Assembly (NCBI RefSeq): GCF_041053055.1
Contig: NZ_CP163443.1
Coordinates: 2,418,001 to 2,482,000 of the forward strand
Reading direction: 5' to 3'
Origin: Streptomyces sp. R41
Lineage (GTDB): Bacteria > Actinomycetota > Actinomycetes > Streptomycetales > Streptomycetaceae
DNA: 64,000 nt
The notes below the pieces were generated by a model that saw only the letters and a list, made by a program, of their open reading frames with translations, was not told the DNA's origin and did no database searches. A program made the position numbers and the translations under genes. Below are positions 36,739 to 48,859 of the stretch, one piece after another. Numbering within the stretch: the first letter of the stretch is position 1; every line of letters starts with the position of its first letter.

Positions 36739-36780
36739 GCGCCCCTGGAGGGGCGCGGGGAACTGCGCGACAAGCCCCCA
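36739..36780. repeat. Dispersed intergenic repeat, type A, copy 2
   Basis: GCGCCCC-TGGA-GGGGCGCGGGGAACT then GCGCGACAAGCC, matching the core at 20207-20250. The arms form a hairpin 15 bp after the epoxide hydrolase stop, in a terminator position. Confidence 0.7.
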
Positions 36781-36805
36781 CCGGCCCGCGCCAAAAGAAC
36801 AACCC

Positions 36806-36866
36806 GGGGGGTCTGGGGGGCAGAGCCCTCAGGTACGGGAATGGGTAGGGGCGGCGGGGGCGAAAA
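36806..36866. repeat. Dispersed intergenic repeat, type B, copy 1
   Basis: GGGGGTCTGGGGGGC...GAGCCCTC, then GGGTAGGGGCGG and GGGGGCGAAAA. It matches 49706-49765 over about 60 bp with a few differences. It ends 3 bp before the stop of the minus-strand binding-protein gene. Confidence 0.75.
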
Positions 36867-36868
36867 AC

Positions 36869-38155
36869 TCAAGGCCGATACGACAGCTGCGGCACGTCGA
36901 AGCACGTGGTGTTCATGTTCCCTTGCGAGACCCAGCCCTTGCCGTCCTCCCAACGCGTCACGGACAGACACGTCCTGCGGGTCTTCGGCGGCTCGGGCAG
37001 ACGCTCGTACGTGACGGGAACCAACAGCCCACCGGCGGTGTAGGGCTCGCCCCGGTTCATGAAGTCGTCGACGCACGCACGCGTGACCCCCGTACGCGCA
37101 CAGGACTTCGCCGCGTCGGTGAACCACATCGCGGCGGCCCACCCCTCCAACTGCCACTGGGAGTGGGTGCCCAGCCCCTTGGTCGCGTCCCGGAACTCCC
37201 GTACGGCCGGATCCCCCATGTCCTCGTAGTTGCGACTGGAACCGGTGGCCCACAGGACATTGCGGCACCGCGGCGAGTCCCTGTAGTCCTGGGGAACGGT
37301 CGAGGCCCAGTTCTGCACATTGGTGACCTTGGCAATGACCTTGGCCCCGACGTCGTCCATCGCCTTGCACAGCTGCGCGTTCCCATGCGTGTCGATGGCG
37401 TCGAAGACGAGATCGGCGCCCTGCTCCTTCAAATCGGCTGCCGCGGCACGGAAGTTGGGCAGCGCGAAGTCGACCTGCTCCGTGACCACCTTGTAGCCCT
37501 CGGCCTTCAGCCCCTGGGTCACGAGCCGGGCGTACGCGGCGGACGCGGACTGGTTGTAGGAGATGACGGCGGCGGTCCGGGCACCCTGCGCGCGCTTGAA
37601 GTAGCGGTAGACCTCGGTGCCGCCGTACAGCTTGCCGTCCCAGCCGGTCCTGCCGTTCCGCGGAGCGAGGCTGCCGTAGATGCCGTACAGGTGCGGATAC
37701 GTGTCGTACGCCGGGCCGATGGGCTGGCCGCCGATGTCGGGCACGCGCGCGTGGGACACGCGAGAGGCGCCCGCGTAGTCGAGGGCGGTGGTGGCGACGA
37801 GGGCGACGACCTTGTCCTCGTCGACGAGTTTGTGCACGCATTCGTTGTTGCCCACGCCGCTGCCGCCGTCGTCGCACAGGCGTACCTCGACCCGGCGCCC
37901 TTCGATGCCACCACGGGCGTTGAGGCGGTCGAAGTACGCCTTCGCCCCGTCCCGTGGCCCGGTGAAGGTCGAGCCGCCGACCGGGCTCGTGGCGCTGGTG
38001 ATGACGCCGACGCGGATCGGGGCGCTGCCTCCTTGCCGCGTGGGCGTGGAGCGGTTCTCGAAGTCGCTCTCGGGGAGGCGGCTGCCGCAGGCCGTGCCGA
38101 GGAGGAGCAGCAGGCCCAGGGCAGCGCACTCAGCAGCCGGGGCCCGGCGACTCAT
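36869..38155 (-). CDS. Branched-chain-type ABC substrate-binding lipoprotein
   Basis: 428 residues. A lipoprotein signal ends at LLGTAC (Cys about 23). The mature part is a type I periplasmic binding fold: IRVGVITSATSPVGGSTFTG, DGAKAYFDRLNARGGIEGR, then VISYNQSASAAYARLVTQGL. This is the LivK/amide-binding class, which binds amino acids, amides or aromatic acids. It overlaps the end of the Mtb12-like lipoprotein gene by 26 bp. The divergent Liv-type permease/ATPase genes at 39278-43278 complete the importer. Cys residues in the C-terminal half suggest disulfides. Confidence 0.9.
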   Translation of the reverse strand: MSRRAPAAECAALGLLLLLGTACGSRLPESDFENRSTPTRQGGSAPIRVGVITSATSPVGGSTFTGPRDGAKAYFDRLNARGGIEGRRVEVRLCDDGGSGVGNNECVHKLVDEDKVVALVATTALDYAGASRVSHARVPDIGGQPIGPAYDTYPHLYGIYGSLAPRNGRTGWDGKLYGGTEVYRYFKRAQGARTAAVISYNQSASAAYARLVTQGLKAEGYKVVTEQVDFALPNFRAAAADLKEQGADLVFDAIDTHGNAQLCKAMDDVGAKVIAKVTNVQNWASTVPQDYRDSPRCRNVLWATGSSRNYEDMGDPAVREFRDATKGLGTHSQWQLEGWAAAMWFTDAAKSCARTGVTRACVDDFMNRGEPYTAGGLLVPVTYERLPEPPKTRRTCLSVTRWEDGKGWVSQGNMNTTCFDVPQLSYRP

Positions 38156-38666
38156 TGCCGCTCAGCTGGACCAGCGCGCACAGCGTCTTGACGGATACCT
38201 TCCAGGTGCCGTCCTGTTCGACGGCCGTCCCGGAGGCGCCCGGCAGGGCGGTCGCGCCCTTCAGGGTCAGCGAGTACGTCACGTTCGCGTCGGTCGGCGA
38301 GGTGAACTCCACCTTCTCGACCTTCGCCTGCACCTGCCGGCCGCGCTTGTCGCCGTTGAAGCTCTGCAGGACCTTGGTCATCTGGTCGCCGTTCTCCAGC
38401 ACGGCCTGCTTGTCCTTCTGCGCGACGGCGGGGTCGAAGAACTTCTCCCAGTTCTGCTTGATCTCCTGTTCGGCGGCCGCCGGATCGGACGGGGCCGTGG
38501 GACTGGGCTGGGCGCTGCTGGACTGCTGCACGGAGGGGGTGGGTGGGGCGGTGCTCCCGCCACCGCTCTCGTCGCTGCACGCCGTGAGGGCCGCGGCGAG
38601 GACGAGAACCGCCACCGCTGCCGCGCCCCCGCCGTTGCCCCGCCTGAGATCGCTCCCGAGAACCAT
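38130..38666 (-). CDS. Mtb12-like secreted lipoprotein
   Basis: 178 residues from ATG at 38666. The lipobox ALTAC (Cys about 30) is followed by a Ser/Pro-rich spacer and a domain like the mycobacterial low-molecular-weight antigen Mtb12: EIKQNWEKFFDPAVAQKDKQ, VLENGDQMTKVLQSF, VTYSLTLKGATALPGASGTA and DGTWKVSVKTLCAL. The fold is NTF2/SnoaL-like, without a known enzyme activity. It precedes and overlaps a Liv-type binding protein, which suggests an accessory extracytoplasmic role in that uptake system. Confidence 0.87.
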   Translation of the reverse strand: MVLGSDLRRGNGGGAAAVAVLVLAAALTACSDESGGGSTAPPTPSVQQSSSAQPSPTAPSDPAAAEQEIKQNWEKFFDPAVAQKDKQAVLENGDQMTKVLQSFNGDKRGRQVQAKVEKVEFTSPTDANVTYSLTLKGATALPGASGTAVEQDGTWKVSVKTLCALVQLSGNESPGPGC

Positions 38667-38795
38667 CTGGCTCACCACCGGTGTCGGTCCGGGACATGTG
38701 CGCCCGGAGCTTTCAGGGTCAGCTTGCAGAAGGCATAGTGCAAGTCCATTGGCGGACTTGGAAGACAGACAGACACACGACGTCTGGGAGCCCGG

Positions 38796-39278
38796 ATGCG
38801 GACAGCTCGACTGCGGACTGTGCACCCCGTCCTGTGGGCCGGGTGGGCCGCGCTCGCCGCCGGAGCGGTGTTGTGCGTCATCGGCTGGTACGGCATCTCG
38901 GGCGAGCGGTACGCGGAGCGGCAACTGCCGTATCTCGCGTCGTGCACGGTGCCCGGCGCGGCGCTGATCATCGCGGGCGCGGTGCTGCTCACACACGGCA
39001 GGAACGCGCTGGCGGCGGCGCGCGTCGAGGAGTTGTACGGGCTGCTCGTGGCGGCCGAGCCCGCCGACGTGGACGAGTCCGGGCAGGTGGCGGCCGCGCC
39101 CCTCGCCATCAGCGGCGAGCTGCTGATGGTGCCGGGCGGCACGCTGTGGCACCGCGCGGACTGTCCGCTGGTCGCCGGCAAGCCGGAGGCCGTCCCGGTG
39201 GACTCGCGGGTGCTGGCCGGCGGGGAGTTGGGGCCGTGCCCGATCTGTGAGCCGTCCGCCGCGGATCCGGTCGACTGA
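38796..39278 (+). CDS. Membrane protein with HxxxC...CPIC motif
   Basis: 160 residues with two transmembrane helices (about 12-34 and 46-66), then a soluble domain. The end has WHRADCPLVAGKPEA and GELGPCPICEP, an H-x3-C...C-x2-C pattern that could bind zinc and resembles the short metal-binding knuckle of some Ada-like or deacetylase-associated domains. The stop overlaps the ATG of the fused Liv transporter by 1 bp (TGATG), so it is translated with it. Its role in transport is unknown. Confidence 0.8.
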   Translation: MRTARLRTVHPVLWAGWAALAAGAVLCVIGWYGISGERYAERQLPYLASCTVPGAALIIAGAVLLTHGRNALAAARVEELYGLLVAAEPADVDESGQVAAAPLAISGELLMVPGGTLWHRADCPLVAGKPEAVPVDSRVLAGGELGPCPICEPSAADPVD

Positions 39279-42200
39279 TGGCGTCGCTGACGTACGACCT
39301 CACGCTCGCCGGTCTCTCGGTCGGCAGTGCCGCCGCGCTCACCGGGATCGGACTGGTCGTCACCCACCGGGCGACCGGCGTGCTCAACTTCGCGCACGGC
39401 GCGATCGCGATGGTGTGCGCGTATCTGCTGCGCCAGTTCACGGTCGAGTGGGGCTGGCCGCTCGCGCTCGGCGCCTCGGTGACACTGCTGCTGGTCGCAC
39501 CGGCGATCGGCATGATCCTGGAGCGTTTCGTCTTCCGCCCCTTGTCGGTCCTCGGCAGCGACCCGGCGCAAACGCTCGTCGCGTCCATCGGCGTCTTCGT
39601 GCTGCTGGTCGGCGGGGCCGCGCTGGTGTGGGGCACAGGGGCGCGCGCGGACGCGCCGACGCTGGTGTCGGCGGATCCCTGGGGGCAGTTGGCGGTGGCC
39701 CTCGCGCTGGCCTTGGGCGTCGGCGCCGTGACGCGGTGGACCCGGTTCGGCACCGAGCTGCGCGCCGTCGTCGACGACCGCTCGCTCGCCGTCCTCGGCG
39801 GCATCGACGCGGACCGGGTGGCCGCGGCGGGCTGGGCCTTCGGCTCGTTCACGGCGGGCCTGACGGGCGTGCTCCTCGCGCCCTACGTGCGCCTCGACCC
39901 GTACGGCATGCCGCTGCTCGTCATGGAGGTGATGGCGGTGGCGGTGGCCGCCCGCATGCGCAGCCTCCCGGTCGCCGTCGTGGTGGCCCTCGGCATCGGG
40001 GTCGCCCAGAGCCAGCTGACGCGCCTGCACCCCGCGGGCTGGGCCGAACCACTGCTCCAGGCGGTCGGCGCGAACCTGTTCGTGGTCGCGCTGCTGATCG
40101 CGGCGCTGGTCCTCCCCGGCATCGGCACCCGCGACGCGCTCCCGCGCTCGGCGACGGCCCGCGTGGCGACGCCGCCGGGCGCGTGGATCGTGGCGGTCGT
40201 CCTCTTCCTGCTGCCCCTCGGCTTCGCGGGCTCCGACCTGCATACGTCGGTGCAGGTCCCGGCGTTGGGCGTGGTGCTGCTGTCGCTGGTCGTCGTGACG
40301 GGCCGGGGCGGCCAGATCTCGCTCGGGCAGGCCGCGTACGCGGGTCTGGGCGCCCTCTTCACGGCGCTGCTGGCGGCGGGCCGCTTCCCCGGCCTGCCGC
40401 GCCTGCCCGAACTCGCGGCGCTGGCAGTGGCCGTGATCCTGATCGCCCCGCTCGGCGTCCTGACCGGCTGGCCGGCCATCAGCCGCCACGGCCTTGCCCT
40501 CGCGCTGGCCACCTTCGCGGTCGGCGTGGGCGTCAGCCGCTTCGTCTTCGCCCAGCCGTACGCCACGTCGGGGCTCTCCCTCGACCGCCCGGCCGGCTTC
40601 GACGGCGACCGCGCCTACTACGTGCTCGAACTGGCCCTGCTGGCCACCGCGTTGCTCACCGCGAACGCCCTGCGCCGGGGCCGTACGGGCCGGGCCCTGG
40701 CCGCCATGCGCGACCACGAATCGGGCGCCTCGGCGGCGGGCGTCCGCGTCCCTGCCCTGAAACTGACCGCGTTCGTCGCGGGCGCCGCCCTGGCCGCGCT
40801 CGGCGGCGGCATGCTCGGCATGGGCCTGCGCGCCTTCGACGCCACGGCGTACGACCCCGTACGCGGGCTGCTCTGGTTCGCGGCGGTCGTCGTCCTCGGC
40901 GCCGACAGCGTCCTCGGCGCACTGGCCGCCGCGGCCCTCCTGGTGGGGCTCGACGCGGGGGCCCGGGGCGGCGTGGCGGCCGCCCTGATCGGCGTACTGG
41001 CCGTCCTCGTCGGCCGCTTCCCCGGAGGCCCGTACGAAGCGCTGCGCACGGCGGCCTCCCGACTGCGACTGCGCCGCCGGGCGACGCTGACACCCCTGGG
41101 GACACGGGTCCGACGCCAACTGCGGCCGGTGGAGCCGAGGAGAGCCGGGGCGCTTGTACCGACGGGGGCGACCGCGATGGCGGACACGGGGAGGAGCGCA
41201 CCGGGCGTAGCGGGACGGCGCCCGGGAGCACCCGGTCTTGACGAGCCCGACCGACCAAGGGGCTCGGCACCGCGTCCGACCGCGCGGCGTCATCCGGAGA
41301 CACCCGAACCGCGAAGCACCCGACACACCCCGGCCGAGCCCGCCCACCCCAGCGGCGGGCTCCTGGGGCCCGCCGCCCCCGCGCCCAGCACGACCGGATG
41401 GCCCGGCACCGGCCGGAAGGCGCGGGCCACCGAGCGGCCGGGCAGCACGGCAGAGCCGCTGAGCGAGACTCCCGCCCGGAAGCCGGGCGAGCCCCCGAAC
41501 CACCCGGACGACGCCGCGCCACCCCGACGCGACGCGCCCGACGAAGAGCCGAGCCCCCCTCCGAACCGACGGGCCAACACTCCACCACCACGCGACGACA
41601 CATCCGCCCACGCACGCCCCGGCCGACAGGCCGACCCCGCACCACCCGGCGACGGCGCCCCCGGCCAAGAACCGGACACTCCACCGAACCCACCGGCAAA
41701 CACCCGACCACCACACGACGACGCGCCCGACCAAGAACCCCACGCACCGCCGGACAGCCCCCTGAGGACGCCCGGTACGGCGGCCGTACCGCGGCCGAGC
41801 TCGATCGGAGGGGCTCCGGCCCCGCGCCGCGCGATCGGCGCCCCCCGTCGTTCACGCGCCCCTGTCGAATCCACCCCCCAGCCCCTGACCGCCCGCCGAC
41901 TCCACGTCACCTACGGCGGCTTCACCGCCCTCGACGGAGTCTCTCTCGATGTCCGGCCCGGGCGCGTCACCGCGGTCGTGGGACCCAATGGCGCGGGAAA
42001 GAGCACCCTCTTCCACTGTCTCGCCGGGACGCTGCGCCCTTCGCGCGGGCAGGTGCTGCTCGGGGGGCGGGACATCACCAGGACGGCCGCGTACGCCCGT
42101 ACCCGGCTGGGGGTCGCGCGGACCTTTCAGCAGCTGGCGGTTTTCCCCTCGTTGACCGTGGCCGAGAATGTTCGGGTGGGCGCCGAGCAGGGACGGATCG

Positions 42201-42558
42201 CCGATCCGGGGGCGGTGGAGCGGGCGTTGCGGCTGCTCGCGCTCGACGGGCCGGTGCGGGCGCTGCCCGCGGCGGGGCTGCCGACCGGCACGCTCCGGCG
42301 CGTCGAGCTGGCGCGGGCGCTAGGCGGGAGTCCGCGCGTGCTGCTGCTCGACGAGCCCGCGGCAGGACTCGACACCGGTGAAGTGACGGCGCTGGCCCGC
42401 GTGTTGCGGGCCCTGGCCGCGGACGGCATGGCCCTGCTCGTCGTCGAGCACGACCTCGACCTGGTCGCCGACCTGGCGCATACGGTCCATGTCATGGCGG
42501 CGGGGCGGATCGTCACCTCCGGTCCCGCCGACCGCGTACTGGAGACGAGGGCCGGCGG

Positions 42559-42562
<4 letters not shown>
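39278..42562 (+). CDS. Fused LivH-LivM-LivG ABC transporter protein
   Basis: 1094 residues. Residues 1-290 are a LivH-type permease (SAAALTGIGLVVTHRATGVLNFAHG, partly: GVLNFAHGAIAM), about 300-590 a LivM-type permease (GQISLGQAAYAGLGALFTALL, partly: GQISLGQAAYAGLGA), 600-865 a Pro/Arg/Asp-rich disordered linker with internal repeats, and 870-1094 a LivG-type ATPase. The ATPase has Walker A GPNGAGKST (902-910), LPTGTLRRVELARA and Walker B VLLLDEPAAGLD. These parts are usually three separate proteins. The frame is open throughout with no internal stop. It imports a branched-chain amino acid or similar compound with the binding protein at 36869-38155. Confidence 0.92.
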
Positions 42563-43858
<1,296 letters not shown>

Positions 43859-43906
43859 CTAAGCAGCGCGCCCCGCCCGCCCGTTGAGCCACGCCCGGGG
43901 CGGCCA

Positions 43907-43940
43907 GGGCCCCACCCGGTCGGAGGACCGGGTGGGGCCC
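43907..43940 (-). terminator. Terminator of the rpfA-like gene
   Basis: GGGCCCCACCCGGTC (43907-43921) pairs with its complement (43926-43940) across 4 nt, 28 bp past the stop codon. Confidence 0.75.
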
Positions 43941-43967
43941 CGTGCCCGGGACCGGGGGGAGCGGGAC

Positions 43968-45174
<1,207 letters not shown>

Positions 45175-45948
45175 GTGCCGCGCATGCTCGACGTCAGCGA
45201 CGACGTACGCGCCGAGATCGGCGACGAAGAAGCCGACCGGCTGCTCGCCGGAGAGAACGCCCCCGGCAGTTACGACTGCACGTCCTGCCGCACCCCGGGC
45301 GACTCGGAACAGGAGCGCACCAGCACCGTCCTGTTCATCGGCGACGAGACCGCCGTCCTCGCCTTCGCCCACGCCACCTGTCTGCCCTCGCAGGTCGTGC
45401 AGGTCACCGAGGAGCAGCTGCAGGGCGCCGTCCGCTCGATCAACCCCGACGGCCCGCCCGTCGAGGCCGCGCCCGAGCAGGCCGTGCTCGGTGTCACCAG
45501 CGGACTCGTCCTGATCAGCGGCGAGTTGCACCCGGCGCTCGTCGTCGAGCCGACCGGCCCCATCGTGCGCCCGGGCTCGACCGACGTCGGCGACGACTTC
45601 CTGCCCCTTCTCATCGAGCAGGGCTTCATGCCGGTGACCGAGCTGAACTCGGTGCCGCCGGTGCTGCACGGCTGGTCCGTACTGCTCGCCATGGGCCAGC
45701 TGCACGCCGTGCTGCAGCCGGGCACCGGCGGCGGCTCGCCCGTCGCCTGGTGGCAGGCGCACCAGGCGCTGCAGGTCGCCGAGAGCTGGCGGGCGGCCGC
45801 CAACAAGCACCAGCAGGTGCTCCTGTTCGCCGCCCCGGTCGGCTCGATCGGCCGCCAGCCCCGCGAGGACCTGCTGCGCGACGCGCTGGACAAGGCGGCG
45901 GCCAACGGCAAGCTCGTCGCGGCCGCGATGCCGCTCGCGGGGACCTGA
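45175..45948 (+). CDS. Conserved hypothetical protein
   Basis: 257 residues from GTG at 45175 with GAGGAG upstream. Not recognised. Near the N-terminus YDCTSCRTPGD and AHATCLPSQV give a C-x2-C...H-x2-C pattern over about 35 residues that could bind zinc. The remainder is a soluble alpha/beta domain without a signal peptide. Codon use is typical for the region. It stands alone between the rpfA-like gene and another hypothetical; the downstream 150 bp are rich in CCCGAT and GAGCC repeats. Confidence 0.8.
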   Translation: MPRMLDVSDDVRAEIGDEEADRLLAGENAPGSYDCTSCRTPGDSEQERTSTVLFIGDETAVLAFAHATCLPSQVVQVTEEQLQGAVRSINPDGPPVEAAPEQAVLGVTSGLVLISGELHPALVVEPTGPIVRPGSTDVGDDFLPLLIEQGFMPVTELNSVPPVLHGWSVLLAMGQLHAVLQPGTGGGSPVAWWQAHQALQVAESWRAAANKHQQVLLFAAPVGSIGRQPREDLLRDALDKAAANGKLVAAAMPLAGT

Positions 45949-46125
45949 GCCGGAGCCTGAGCCGGAGCCCGGACCGCAGCCCGATCCCGATCCCGATCCC
46001 GGGCCCGTACCCGAGCCCCGACCGGAGCGCGGACAGTCCGAAAGTGCGCCGGGCACACTCCGGTTGACCTGCGAAAAGCGACGCGGTGGCCGCATCCGTT
46101 GGGCGGCGGGGTCGTTGGCACATAC

Positions 46126-46572
46126 GTGCACACCTACGACGTCCCCCGCCGCCAGTCCTTCCCGTCGGACCCTCCCCCAAGCTCTCAACTTCGTTCGAGC
46201 AGGGAGGTACCCCCGGCGCGACCGGCTCAGGATCCTCCGGGCAGCCCTTCGGCCACGCCGATCTACGACGCGCTCTCCGCCGAGTGGGTCAGATCCTTCA
46301 GGGCCCTGCCCGGCGACCGGCACGGCGAAGAGAACCTCGGCTTCACGGCTTTCGGGAGCCTCCCGCACGGCATGGGTTCGTACGGTGCGTCGAGCTCGTA
46401 CAACTCCTACAGCTCGTACAGCGCGGGTGCGCACTCGGCGCGGCAGAGCGGCGCGCAGCACGGTCACACCGCGACGGCGACCGTCGTCTGGCAGACGAGC
46501 GGGCGGCAGCACAGCACGGGGATGCATCACATCCCGGCGGCGCTGCCGCCCGCACCCCGCAGAGGGCTCTGA
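46126..46572 (+). CDS. Hypothetical low-complexity protein
   Basis: 148 residues if GTG 46126 is the start; a TTG at 46099 is an alternative and neither has a clear ribosome-binding site. The start contains a palindromic repeat (encoding PPPSSQLRSSREVPPARP). The middle has TPIYDALSAEWVRSFRALPG, and the end is Ser/Tyr/His-rich (SSSYNSYSSYSAGAHSARQ). The TPIYD block resembles uncharacterised Streptomyces proteins; function unknown. A strong terminator follows. Confidence 0.55.
   Translation: MHTYDVPRRQSFPSDPPPSSQLRSSREVPPARPAQDPPGSPSATPIYDALSAEWVRSFRALPGDRHGEENLGFTAFGSLPHGMGSYGASSSYNSYSSYSAGAHSARQSGAQHGHTATATVVWQTSGRQHSTGMHHIPAALPPAPRRGL
46167..46215. repeat. Palindromic Streptomyces repeat, second copy
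   Basis: CTCCCCCAAGCTCTCAACTT then CGTTCGAGCAGGGAGGTACC, an imperfect inverted repeat related in design to 14070-14107 (C-run, short centre, G-run). It lies in frame within the hypothetical gene. Elements of this type recur across Streptomyces genomes. Confidence 0.7.
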
Positions 46573-46583
46573 CGCACGCACGG

Positions 46584-46618
46584 GTAAGGGGCGGCTCCTT
46601 GAAGGAGCCGCCCCTTAC
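46584..46618. terminator. Bidirectional hairpin terminator
   Basis: GTAAGGGGCGGCTCCTT (46584-46600) pairs perfectly with AAGGAGCCGCCCCTTAC (46602-46618), between convergent stops at 46572 and 46631. Confidence 0.85.
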
Positions 46619-46630
46619 GTTGTCGCTACG

Positions 46631-48106
46631 TCACTTCTTCTTGGCGCCGCGCTTCTCGCGCACCCGCACCGAGATGTGGATCGGCGTGCCCTCGAAGCCG
46701 AACTGCTCGCGCAGCCGACGCTCGATGAAGCGCCGGTAGCCGTGCTCGATGAAGCCGGAGGCGAAGAGCACGAACCGCGGGGGCTTGGTGCCCGCCTGCG
46801 TACCGAAGAGGATCCGGGGCTGCTTGCCGCCGCGGATCGGGTGCGGGTGGGCGGCGACGAGCTCGCCGAGGAAGGCGTTCAGCCGGCCGGTCGGGACGCG
46901 GGTCTCCCAGCCGTCCAGCGCCGTCTCGATCGCCGGGACGAGCTTCTCCATGTGACGCCCGGTGCGCGCCGAGACGTTCACGCGCGGCGCCCACGCCACC
47001 TGGAGGAGCTCGGTCTCGATCTCGCGCTCCAGGTAGTAGCGGCGCTCCTCGTCGAGGGTGTCCCACTTGTTGAAGGCGAGGACGATCGCGCGGCCGGCCT
47101 CGACGGCCATGGTCACGATGCGCTGGTCCTGGACGGAGATGGTCTCGGACGCGTCGATCAGAATGACGGCGACCTCGGCCTTCTCGACGGCGGCGGCCGT
47201 GCGCAGCGAGGCGTAGTAGTCGGCGCCCTGCTGGAGGTGGACGCGCTTGCGGATGCCCGCCGTGTCGACGAACTTCCAGGTGACACCGCCGAGTTCGATG
47301 AGCTCGTCGACAGGGTCGCGGGTGGTGCCCGCGACCTCGTTGACCACCACGCGGTCCTCGTTCGCCACCTTGTTCAGCAGCGAGGACTTGCCGACGTTCG
47401 GGCGGCCGATGAGGGCGATGCGGCGGGGGCCGCCGACCGCGGCGCCGAAGGTCTGCTCCGGGGCCTCGGGCAGCGCCTCCAGGACGGCGTCCAGCATGTC
47501 GCCCGTGCCACGGCCGTGCAGCGCGGAGACGGGGTGCGGCTCGCCGAGGCCCAGGGCCCAGAGATACGAGGCGTCTGCCTCGCCGCTCGGGCCGTCGACC
47601 TTGTTGGCGCACAGGACCACGGGCTTGCCGGCCTTGCGCAGGAGTCGTACGACCGCCTCGTCGGTGTCGGTGGCACCGACCTTGGCGTCGACGACGAAGA
47701 CCACCGCGTCGGCCGCCTCGATCGCGTACTCGGCCTGGGCGGCCACGGAAGCGTCGATGCCGAGGACGTCCTGCTCCCAGCCGCCGGTGTCGACGAGCTT
47801 GAAGCGGCGGCCCGCCCACTCGGCCTCGTAGGTGACGCGGTCGCGGGTGACGCCGGGCTTGTCCTCGACGACGGCCTCGCGGCGGCCGATGATGCGGTTC
47901 ACCAGGGTCGACTTGCCGACGTTGGGACGGCCGACGACGGCGAGGACGGGCAGCGGACCGTGGCCCGCCGCCTCGATCGCGCCCTCGACGTCCTCGATGT
48001 CGAAGCCCTCTTCCGCGGCGAGCTCCATGAACTCCGCGTACTCGGCATCGCCGAGCGCCCCGTGGTCGTGCTCTGCCGAGCCCTCGGGCTGGATGTCGTC
48101 GTTCAT
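46631..48106 (-). CDS. der: Ribosome-assembly GTPase Der (EngA)
   Basis: 491 residues with two tandem GTPase domains and a KH-like C-terminus. First domain: [33 protein letters not shown]. Second: [39 protein letters not shown]. Der is an essential factor in 50S subunit maturation. The acidic 50-residue N-terminal extension ([19 protein letters not shown]) is typical of Streptomyces. It is followed by no coupled gene; the acyltransferase gene lies 78 bp upstream. Confidence 0.97.
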   Translation of the reverse strand: MNDDIQPEGSAEHDHGALGDAEYAEFMELAAEEGFDIEDVEGAIEAAGHGPLPVLAVVGRPNVGKSTLVNRIIGRREAVVEDKPGVTRDRVTYEAEWAGRRFKLVDTGGWEQDVLGIDASVAAQAEYAIEAADAVVFVVDAKVGATDTDEAVVRLLRKAGKPVVLCANKVDGPSGEADASYLWALGLGEPHPVSALHGRGTGDMLDAVLEALPEAPEQTFGAAVGGPRRIALIGRPNVGKSSLLNKVANEDRVVVNEVAGTTRDPVDELIELGGVTWKFVDTAGIRKRVHLQQGADYYASLRTAAAVEKAEVAVILIDASETISVQDQRIVTMAVEAGRAIVLAFNKWDTLDEERRYYLEREIETELLQVAWAPRVNVSARTGRHMEKLVPAIETALDGWETRVPTGRLNAFLGELVAAHPHPIRGGKQPRILFGTQAGTKPPRFVLFASGFIEHGYRRFIERRLREQFGFEGTPIHISVRVREKRGAKKK

Positions 48107-48184
48107 GAAGTCCGTACCTCGTCGTTCATTCGTGGTGATCGGTGGACCACCCGCATATCGGGTGATCCACTACTCAAGTGTCGC

Positions 48185-48859
48185 CTAGCGCCCGGTGGGG
48201 CGCCCGGCGTTTTCCCGGCGTCCGGTCAGACGCCTGGCGTGGTCCAGATGGGCGCTGAGATGCTTCTGGATGCGGGCGGTCGCCTCGTCCAGCGCCTTGC
48301 GCGTACGCCGTCCACTGCCGTCGCCCGCCTCGAAGGGGTCGCCGAAGACGACGTCGACCCGGCTGCGCAGCGGGGGCAGCCCCTTTATCAACCGGCTGCT
48401 CTTCTCGGAACTTCCCAGCACCGCCACCGGGACGATCGGCGCCCCGCTGCGTACCGCGAAGTACGCGAGCCCGGCGCGCAGCGAGGCGAAGTCGCCCTCG
48501 CCGCGGGTGCCCTCCGGGAAGATACCCAGGACGCCGCCATTGTCCAGGACACCCAGCGCCTGGGTGATGGCCGTGCGGTCGGTGGTCTCGCGGTCCACCT
48601 TCAGCTGGCCGATGCCGAGCAGGAAGGGGTCGAGCGGGCCGATGAACGCTTCCTTCTTGATCAGGAAGTGCGTGGGCCGGGGCGCCACGCCCATGACCAT
48701 CGGGCCGTCGATGTTGTGCGAGTGGTTCACGGCCAGGATCGCCGGGCCGGTCGCCGGGACCTTCCAGGCGCCGAGGACACGCGGCTTCCACAGCCCGTAC
48801 ATCAGGCCGACGCCGATACGGCGCCCGACCTCGGCGCCCCGCTCCGAAGGTGCGGTCAC
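48185..48859 (-). CDS. 1-acyl-sn-glycerol-3-phosphate acyltransferase (PlsC family)
   Basis: 224 residues from GTG at 48859, whose GTGA overlaps the cmk stop. Acyltransferase motifs: NHSHNIDGP (H-x4-D-like catalytic block), HFLIKKEAFIGP, KVDRETTDR and FPEGTRGEG. It transfers an acyl chain to lysophosphatidate or a related lipid at the membrane. The cmk-plsC-der order is common in actinobacteria. A specific acceptor cannot be assigned. Confidence 0.93.
   Translation of the reverse strand: MTAPSERGAEVGRRIGVGLMYGLWKPRVLGAWKVPATGPAILAVNHSHNIDGPMVMGVAPRPTHFLIKKEAFIGPLDPFLLGIGQLKVDRETTDRTAITQALGVLDNGGVLGIFPEGTRGEGDFASLRAGLAYFAVRSGAPIVPVAVLGSSEKSSRLIKGLPPLRSRVDVVFGDPFEAGDGSGRRTRKALDEATARIQKHLSAHLDHARRLTGRRENAGRPTGR

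Noticed and set aside
38672..41743. Minus-strand open frame of 1023 codons across the Liv genes
   Set aside because: Its composition is Arg/Gly/Gln-rich as expected for antisense frames, and the Liv domains lie on the plus strand.
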